NCBI RefSeq assembly: GCF_932526225.1
Contig: NC_064046.1
Location: 2,046,001-2,110,000 of the forward strand
Direction of reading: 5' to 3'
Source of the DNA: Nematostella vectensis
Taxonomy: Eukaryota > Cnidaria > Anthozoa > Actiniaria > Edwardsiidae
Length of the DNA: 64,000 nucleotides
Made by a program: the position numbers and the translations under genes. The notes beneath the pieces were generated by a model that searched no databases, was not told the DNA's origin, and saw nothing but the letters and a program-made list of their open reading frames with translations. Of this stretch, positions 47,733 through 57,200 are shown piece after piece. Numbering within the stretch: the stretch's first letter is position 1; each line of letters starts with the position of its first letter.

Positions 47733-48209
47733 CCACAGGCTTCCCATGTGATCGCGGTACAAGGCTGTGGTGTTGCATTGTTAGATATCGTCAATAAATG
47801 TGATGTTCCTTAGCCACAGGCTTCCCATGTGATCGCGGTACAAGCTGTGGTGTGGCATTGTTAGATATCGTCAATAAATGTGATGTTCCTGAACCACAGA
47901 CTTCCCATGTGATCGCGGTGGTGTTATGTGTTAGATATCGTCAATAAATGTGATTTTCTAGAACCACAGGCTTCCCATGTGATCGCGGTACAAGCTGTGG
48001 TGTTATGTGTAAGATATTGTCAATAGATGTGATTTTCCTGAACCACAGGCTTCCCATGTGATCGCGGTACAAGCTGTGGTGTTATGTGTAAGATATCGTC
48101 AATAAATGTGATGTTTCTTAGCCACAGGCTTCCCATGTGATCGCGGTACAAGCTGTGGTGTTGCATTGTTAGATATCGTCAATAAATGTGATGTTCCTTA
48201 GCCACAGGC
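47733..48209 (-). repeat. ~80-bp tandem array copying the P4HTM terminal exon
   Basis: Copies start at 47733, 47814, 47894, 47964, 48043, 48122 and 48202 (periods 81, 80, 70, 79, 79, 80). The last is the coding copy inside exon 12. Each unit repeats the sequence encoding SLWLRNITFIDDI plus the stop region, so the array lies in the 3' UTR or 3' flank. Copies diverge slightly, unlike the exact 91-bp array of exon 3. Confidence 0.92.
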
Positions 48210-51200
48210 TACCCATGTATGCGCCGTCCGCATATGGCGCTGTGATCCAACTATTAGCGATCCATTTCTCCCCGGAAAACACCTACAAACACAAGAAAAA
48301 AACAACTATAGATATGTTCTATAAAAATAAAACTCAAAATTTGTTTTGCGCACTCCAAAATGCTTTAAAGGACCCGAAAAATATTCTTTGTGTGTGAAAT
48401 CGCATTACATATCAGTCAATCTTGTTTTAAAAACTGTCGTTTTTCTAGTCGCTCGGTCATTTCCTTATTAGGCATTACATACCATATTTGGGAGCCCGCT
48501 TCAATCATTTTTTCGCTTAGCTTTGTAAGTCGAGAATTTCAACGTAAACTTGCTGGAATTCGTGTTTACAACGATTTTGCTGGCAGCCATCTTGGAAATG
48601 GAGCCTAGTCTCTAACGTTTTAGAATATCACAGGTCTCCCGCGCGCTCGCCCCAGGCTCTTTTAGACCATTTAGAAAAACGGCAGCTATTGATTGATATG
48701 TTCTATGCTGAAAATCTGTCCATGTGGGATGGGGTGAAAATGTCTCATCCTTATCTCCTGACCCTACAAATCATCATCAATACAGCCCGTGTTAATTATA
48801 GCGTCCATGGCCCCCATCACACCCGTGGCTTCGTCTCGCATATGGTTGTACCACCCCCTCTCCCCTTAGTACGGCCTACCTCGCACCCCCCATGTAAGCT
48901 ATAGTCATCAATAGCTTCCATCCATCCCGTGGCTTCGTCTCGCATATGGTTGTACCACCCCCTCCCCCCTTAGTACGGCCTACCTCGCACCCCCCATGTA
49001 AGCTATAGTCATCCATGGCTCCCATCCATCCCGTGGCTCCGTCTCGCATATGGTTGTACCACCCCCTCCCCCCTTAGTACGGCCTACCTCGCACCCCCCA
49101 TGTAAGCTATAGTCATCCATGGCTCCCATCCATCCCGTGGCTTCGTCTCGCATATGGTTGTACCACCCCCTCCCCCCTTAGTACGGCCCACCTCGCACCC
49201 CCCATGTAAGCTATAGTCATCCATGGCTCCCATCCATCGCGTGGCTTCATCTCGCATATGGTTGTACCACCCCCTCCCCCCTTAGTACGGCCTACCTCGC
49301 ACCCCCCATGTAAGCTATAGTCATCCATGGCTCCCATCCAACCCGTGGCTTCATCTCGCATATGGTTGTACCACATGACCGCTAAGCCTCGTCTTGGCTT
49401 GATCACGAGGTTGCTAGTCTTGCAGTTCTCGTTCATGTTGAAGTAGTCATGAATCCCACGAGTCATTTCCATGTACTGTAAGATAAACATAACAACGATC
49501 ATAAAACAACGCTAGGAGAGCACTGAGAAGTTGATGATTACGCGCTGTTACGTTCTCCGTGGATTATTAAAAGACAGACACACGCCATAGGAAAATCCAC
49601 CATTACTGCTACTTTCTCGATAACTCACTCACTTGATATTCACAAAAAATATCTCAAAACTTTAAAATCAGTGTGACTTTTGGAAGTTTCTTCGAGTGTG
49701 ACTGATAACTTAGAGCGAATGGCGAATAGCGCGGATTCTAATGGATTCTTTGTTCGGTTGAGGTTCTTGTTGGTCCGGATGTAAACTGGTACTTATTGCC
49801 GCTTTGTAGTCACTAATACGCAAGCGCAACACAAGTGTCGTTCAGATACGCAAGAAAATCCAGCAGTTGCGTTCTCTTGCGCTTGTTCGAGTGAGAATCG
49901 GAAATGCGTGCGTTGCGATTGCGCCATAGTGGGAACCAGACTTTACCGCCCGGTCGAGTGTGACGTTGTCAGCGACAGGAAAGGCCGTCTCGCCACCATC
50001 TTCCACGTCATTCAGGTAGTACAACACAGTTAGATATCTACGGAAGAGAAAAAAGTTGCTCACCAGAGCGAATTTGGAAACATCTAAGACAGCTAGTACG
50101 TGAAATTGTGCTAGGCAACTAGAGCTGCATTCACACCAATACCATGTTTAGTTAAACAAGGTTTTTCTTGCCTAATAACTTGCCAAGTTTCTCATTGTGT
50201 TGAATTCTTTCTTGCTAAATGATCACTTAGTAACATGTACATCACAGTCTATTCAGTTTTGTTCTTGGTTCTGTCCACTCTTGGGAGACTGAGATTTAAA
50301 CCAATTTAATTAAACCACCTTTAAACTAGTTTAAGTGCTGGTGTGAATGCAGTACAAGGCAATAGAATTAACACACTTAAGCCTATCCGCCGCCCTCGAA
50401 GAGGTTGAATTAAGGGTTTTCATAGCATTAAGATGTCTAATGGTCTACAGAAAATAATGACGACAAAACACAATGCATTGTGGGTGGACAGCTATTTGAA
50501 TGAAAGGATAATGAAAGAGTGTAATAATAATCCGTACCTACATATCCTGCAAGGGTTTTGGTAAGTAAAGAGCTTTTTTGGATCTTGCATCAGATGGCAG
50601 CACGGCACATCCGTCCGCTTGTGGGTCTCGGAGTCGTAGTGTGCGTGGTAATGGCCGAACTTGGTATAGCGGACAACCTGAAAAGAGAACGACGAACGAA
50701 CGAAGCTTTTTTACATGGACAACCTTATAAAACCGAACAAAACATGGTGCCGCGGATAATTGATCTCCTGCCTATTGCTAACCTGAATTCTCTCACTGCC
50801 GTAGATGATTTCCTTTGTAAGACCTGTGAGTTTGATCAATCTGAAGAAAAGAAGAAGTATGTTAGCATCTTAATCTAAGGAATAAAGGATTATCACTGCT
50901 CTCTACTCCCGTACCCCCGTACTTCCCCCCCCCCCCCCCCCCCTCCACCCCGGACCTTCAACCTCTTTCGTGATTCTTAGTGGATCTCACGAAACCTCCC
51001 CTACCCTCCTACACCAAGATATTTCTTTCCATTCCCTCGCGGCTCCCCCCCCCCCCCCCCCCCTTAGTACAGCCTTTGTTATCCGTGCTTTGCTAGTGTG
51101 GTTTCTTGTTTGGCAATCTCCCCCCAACCCCCCTCCCTTACCTTCCCTCTCCAAATAGTTATCCATGCCTTGCTTGTAAGGTTTCTAAATAAGCGCTCTC

Positions 51201-54200
51201 CTATCTTCCCCTAGCATTGAATTGTTAAAACCTTTAAAAGAAAAAGTCGACAACAACGCAGATTTATGTTTTTTAGAACGATATTTCGGCAGGCCAATAC
51301 CTGCCTTCTTCAGGTTATAAATGAGTTCCAATGGCATGTTATAGCTAGTATATGTACAAAGTTCATTGATGATTAACTAACAAAAGGTAAAAATAGTAAT
51401 TGAGTAAAGAGTGACTTATGGAAGATGGTAAATAGGGTGGTGTGGATTACAAAGTAGCTAAACGGTTTCTTCACGCCGGTTGAGGCCACCGGGTTCAAGA
51501 GTGCCAGCGCGAGCTATCAGTGTGGCTTCTCTTGCTTTGCGGATGGAGTCGCGGTTATTTCTTATTTTTTCAATAGGTATGAGCTCTATGTCAGAAGCGG
51601 AGTGGTTAGGTTTTAGGAAGTGTTCAGCGACGTGGGTTGGTATGGATCGAGATTGGGAGTCTACAGTTCTGCAAGATGAAAAAAGAAGGTGTTGGTGTTT
51701 TTTTCATCTTGCCATCCTCATCACACCAAAAAAGGCCATCCCCTATAGCCTCGCCCTCCGTATTCGCCGCATTTGTTCTACAGAAGAAAGCTTTAATAAC
51801 CGCTGCAATGAACTCACCAACTACCTCCTCAAGCGTGGCTATAAACCCGCTTTTCTCAAGAGACAAATCCTACGCGTTGCTAACATTTCCCGCATTGACG
51901 CCCTACGCCCTAATAATAACAACCACAAAAACTCCTGTCGCATCCCCTTTGTCACTACCTATAATCCTACACTACCTAACATCAACAACAAAATCCGTAG
52001 AAACTACAACCTTCTACTTTCGTCTAAGCGATGCCATAAGGTTTTCACTGAGCCCCCTCTTGTCGCCTTTCGCCGCTCACCTAACCTCCGCGACATCCTC
52101 GTTAAAGCCAAGCTACCTTCCGACCGCTCTCCCACCAACCAACCTCCCGGTGCTTTCCGTTGCGGAAAAAACTGCCTAACCTGCCCCTATATTAGAACCG
52201 ATGGCCTTACAAGCTACACATTTTTCTCAACAGGTGAAACACGACCTATAACCTCCCACATAACCTGCAATACTAAAAACGTGATTTATATGATTCAATG
52301 TAACCGCTGTAACCTTCAATATATTGGGGAAACTAAACGCAAATTAAAAGAACGCTTTAATGACCACCGCAGAACTGTAGACTCCCAATCTCGATCCATA
52401 CCAACCCACGTCGCTGAACACTTCCTAAAACCTAACCACTCCGCTTCTGACATAGAGCTCATACCTATTGAAAAAATAAGAAATAACCGCGACTCCATCC
52501 GCAAAGCAAGAGAAGCCACACTGATAGCTCGCGCTGGCACTCTTGAACCCGGTGGCCTCAACCGGCGTGAAGAAACCGTTTAGCTACTTAGTAATCCACA
52601 CCACCCTATTTACCATCTTCCATAAGTCACTCTTTACTCAATTACTATTTTTACCTTTTGTTAGTTAATCATCAATGAACTTTGTACATATACTAGCTAT
52701 AACATGCCATTGGAACTCATTTATAACCTGAAGAAGGCAGGTATTGGCCTGCCGAAATATCGTTCTAAAAAACATAAATCTGCGTTGTTGTCGACTTTTT
52801 CTTTTAAAGGTTTTATTAATTAATCAACTGTCGACGCAGACCACAAGGTCCGACGCACACCAGCAGATAGAGGCTGTCCGGTGGTTTCTTCCTACGTTTT
52901 TGTAAATTGAATTGTTATTCTTACTTCAATTTGAGATAGGCGCTTTCCCCTTCCTCTTCCCTCTAAATACGTTATCTTACCTCGTTGTACACATTCTACG
53001 ACTGCGTTTCCACCCTCCTCTCCCTTACCCCAAATAGCTATCATTACCTCGCTTGTATGGTTTCTAGGATCGGGGTTCTCTTCATCAATCGCTGGTTGAT
53101 CCAAGTCTGCTCGCTCAAGCGATGTCGGTATCGAGGGTGTGTCAGCCCGAGGGCGAGCATCGCATCATCGATCGCTTGTGTGTCCATCTTCTCAAACTCC
53201 TCCTTCGTGATCACATCTATCAGAAGAGAGGATATATAAACGGAAAAAAAAATACGAAAAAAAAACCGGTGCTCGACATTCTAACGGGCCCATGTGAATT
53301 GTCCAGTAGTGGATCTAGGGGAAGGGTTGGGGGTTTAAACCCATCCTTTGGGCTGCCAATATCATTGATATGTGAAAAAGATGTCATTCATTTAAGGTGT
53401 ATGCCACTACCCATCTCTTTGCTGCGACTTATTTTTAATCAGAAACCCAGAAAATAGAGAAGCTAGAAAACCAGCATAATTGAAAAAGTATTTCTTTCTT
53501 GGAAAACACCCTGATTGGTGCATAAAATTGCCTTCCTAGATATTTGTGTCTGTGTAAGTCAGAAAGCCAAATGTAGCAACCAATTATTAGCTTCCTCCCA
53601 ACTTTTAACTGAGCCATACCCCCCCCCCCCCCTCCCTTTAGCGAAAAGCTCTACATTTATCTTTTGGTTTTCTTGGTCATCTGACTGGCGTATACAAGCG
53701 GTGCGTATGAATCATATGCAAAACGTCAAAGATTTATCCCGTTAGTGTTTCTACCAGCGATACTCTTACCGTCGTCTAGTTCATGGGCTTTGATTCTGCG
53801 AAGTCTGTTGAAAGAAATAAGAAATAGTTCTTGAATTGTACTAGATAGCGTTGATGTTGGGGCCGAAATCTCAAGCCTAGCCATAAACCTTTTTAACTAC
53901 CATACCGCGATTCAGCGCGCGTCTTGATGTATATGCGTTTACTTTGTTCATTTTCGCCTAAAATTTATCTTGCGCTGCATTCACTTGTTTTCTTGCTGAC
54001 AAAAGAAATCATATGGAAGTGCATGACGAGCAAATCACTGCTATAGGCTTGTAGCGTGCCCCCAAGAGACCCAAAGCTACCAAATAGACCTCAATAATTT
54101 TCAGTCTAAATCTCAGCGAGCTGTGCGTGGCGTAACCGACTAAGACAGGCCTGGGATCCTGGTTATTGCCTCCCCATTAATGCGCGGGTACCTAAGCTTC

Positions 54201-57200
54201 TTTTGTGTTGTACAGTTCGCTAGATAGCGGTGCTGGGGCTGAAATCTCCAGCTTAGCCGTAAAGCACTAGCTGCCATACGGTGATTCAGCGCATGTCTGG
54301 AAGTATGGTCTATTTTTTTGCCGATTTAAACAAGTTTGGTTGGTTCGATCCTTGGCTTATTTCAAAGATATTTTTTTCACAGTTTCTGTATACTTTTGCT
54401 ACTTTGTCTACAACAGAATTGTGTTTCCATGTCTCAGTCGTACACATTCTGGTATCCTGATAACGCTCTTAGTTAGTAATTTGTTCAGCTCTGATGACTC
54501 GAAAATGGTTGCGCAGAGCTAGCACGGAAGAAAGGAGAGGGGTGGTATTCGAAAGATAATAACCGCAAAATAGTTGAAGCATAGCAAGTCCGAGTACTTA
54601 CAGTTTTCTGAGCTCGGGCTCTTTTAGCTGCATATAGTAATACTTCCTAGCAAAAGCCAAAACCTGTTGAGGAATAATATGGACCGGTGTATAGAGAGCA
54701 GCAGTTGGAAAAGGTAGTTCCTATTTTCTGTGGTTCCGGTTCAGATCCGATGATAATAGATTGTGTCTGTTGAGATGGAGTTCTTTGTTGTCCGCGAGGT
54801 CTTTATAAGGACCCCACTCTATCATGGGCGTGGTCGTGGTCGAGAGGTCATGATGCCTTGGGTCATATTTACGCAATGGCGTAATATCCCACAGTTCATG
54901 GATATGCCGTTTGTTTTTGTCTTTAGATACAAAAATGAGCCTTTTTTCTGCAGATATTTTGCTGTGGTGGAAAAAAAAGTGCTCGAATTTGTCTGGCATT
55001 CTCCCTCGCATTGTCACCAGTTTACTTCCGGAGGTCCGACGGAAACCTCAACCGTTAAAAGACAAAAGAATCTATTAAAATCCGAGATATTAAACAGGCC
55101 ATCCGCCCTAAATTATCAATCACATCCTCAAACAAACTTTCAATAAACACACTGCTTTCAATATTTTGAAATATTTTTCGCGTTTTCCGTTAAAAATCAT
55201 CGGAGATTGTTACGTAATCGACCGGAAGTAAACTGGTGACAATGCGGCTTTAAATATCTATCCCCCTTGCGCCCGAGTACTACCTCACCTCGTCTACTGT
55301 GATGAAGCCATCATTGTTTGTGTCCCATCCGCTAAATATCGACACAATGCCTTTAGCACGTCCGTCTGAAAGACAATACCACCCTCATAAGTGATACCAA
55401 GCAATATTCATTCACAGAGCTGTACAGGCCCCGAAATATTTGGGGCACGATGGAGACACATTTAGGGTGTCCATCTCGTAATTTTTCTTGCGCTTGTGTT
55501 TGACCGTTTCTCACTTGTGTTAGACCGATTCTCTCTTGTGTTGGACCGATTCTCACTTGTGTTGCGCTTGTGTTTGACCGATTCTCACTTGTGTTGCGCT
55601 TGTGTTTGGCCGTCTCTCAGTTCTGTTGCGCTTGTGTTAGACCGATTCTCACTTGTGTTGCGTTTGTGTTTGACCGACTCGCAGTTCTGTTGCGCTTGTG
55701 TTAGACCGATTCTCAGTTCTGTGGCTCTTTCGTTTGACCGATTGTCAGTTCTGTTTCGCTTGTGTTTGACCGATTCTCACTTTTGTTGTGCTTGTGTTTG
55801 ACCGACTCTCACTGTCTTGCGCTTGTGTTTGACCGACTCTCAGTTCCGTTGCGCTTGTGTTAGACCGATTCTCACTTGTGTTGCGTTTGTGTTTGACCGA
55901 CTCGCAGTTCTGTTGCGCTTGTGTTAGACCGATTCTCAGTTCTGTGGCTCTTTCGTTTGACCGATTGTCAGTTCTGTTTCGCTTGTGTTTGACCGATTCT
56001 CACTTTTGTTGTGCTTGTGTTTGACCGACTCTCACTGTCTTGCGCTTGTGTTTGACCGACTCTCAGTTCTGTTTCGTTTTTGTTAGACCGATTCTCACTT
56101 GTGTTGCGTTTTTGTTTGACCGAGTCTCATTTCCGTTGCGCTTGTTTGTCCGATTCTTACTTTATTGCCCTTGTTTTTGACCGATTTCTCAGTTCTGTTT
56201 CGCTTGTGTTTGACTGATTGCTTGTTTTTGCGCTTAATCTTGCATCCTAGTGACGACTAGCCTTTAGTCATTCGTTTTAAAACATCAGAAGACATATCAG
56301 ATATCTACTCACGCCTGATCTTCGGCACATCGACCTGTTCCTTCAAAGTAAGCCCTCCCCGCGCTTCACTGAACATCAGAAGACATATCAGATATCTACT
56401 CACGCCTGATCTTCGGCACATCGACCTGTTCCTTCAAAGTAAGCCCTCCCCGCGCTTCACTGAACATCAGAAGACATATCAGATATCTACTCACGCCTGA
56501 TCTTCGGCACATCGACCTGTTCCTTCAAAGTAAGCCCTCCCCGCGCTTCACTGAACATCAGAAGACATATCAGATATCTACTCACGCCTGATCTTCGGCA
56601 CATCGACCTGTTCCTTCAAAGTAAGCCCTCCCCGCGCTTCACTGAACATCATCCGCTTGTGCTTGGCGTAGTTGATGAAAAAGTCACATTCCTCGTCAGA
56701 CAGGAAGTTGGGGATCTCTGAGAAGAAGAAAGATTGACACATGGATGCGGTATAAAATACTTACAGAGCTTAATGGACAACCCATGAACGAGAAGTGTTG
56801 AACATTTACACATAATGCGGTATGCGAAGAGATTTACATGAGTTTACACCTATTTCAATAAAGTTTGAATATAAGAAAATGGAACAAAGTTTGGCCAATA
56901 ATAATATATAATAATCAAAAGTGCGTTCATTCATTACAAGGGCCTCGCTACAAGCTTAATTAAGCCTCATTAAATGTTATTAACAGATACAAGACTTGTT
57001 TTCCCTAGCCAGTTGTGTTTGGCATTCATCATTTTCCATTTTCTTATAGTCAAACTTAATTGAAATAGGCGTATATCGTGCTTTTCTTTATACTTTATTG
57101 TCGATATATGGTGGCAGGCCCGCCGTTCAGGGCAGGCCCACCGGTTTCTGGAGAAATTTAAAAGTCAATGACCATCATGCATCTAACTAGAATGGCGAAG

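Larger units (their letters stand above)
42271..48168. other. Intergenic region upstream of ankyrin gene
   Basis: No protein gene seen. Contents: AGTGGGAA (CSL-like, one base off consensus) at 42846, the ribozyme-bearing foldback element at 44995-45446, a CAGGCCCGTACCCAGG element at 45993-46300, a copy of the TTTAAAGCCGCATTGTCACC family at 46595-46845, and the 80-bp array at 47733-48209 that joins the P4HTM terminal exon. Confidence 0.6.

Noticed and set aside
47800-48200. Series of AATAAA words on the plus strand
   Set aside because: They are part of the repeated P4HTM terminal-exon unit; no plus-strand gene ends here.
54342-54351. GGTTCGATCC, a perfect tRNA B-box
   Set aside because: No A-box at the right distance upstream and no cloverleaf can be drawn.
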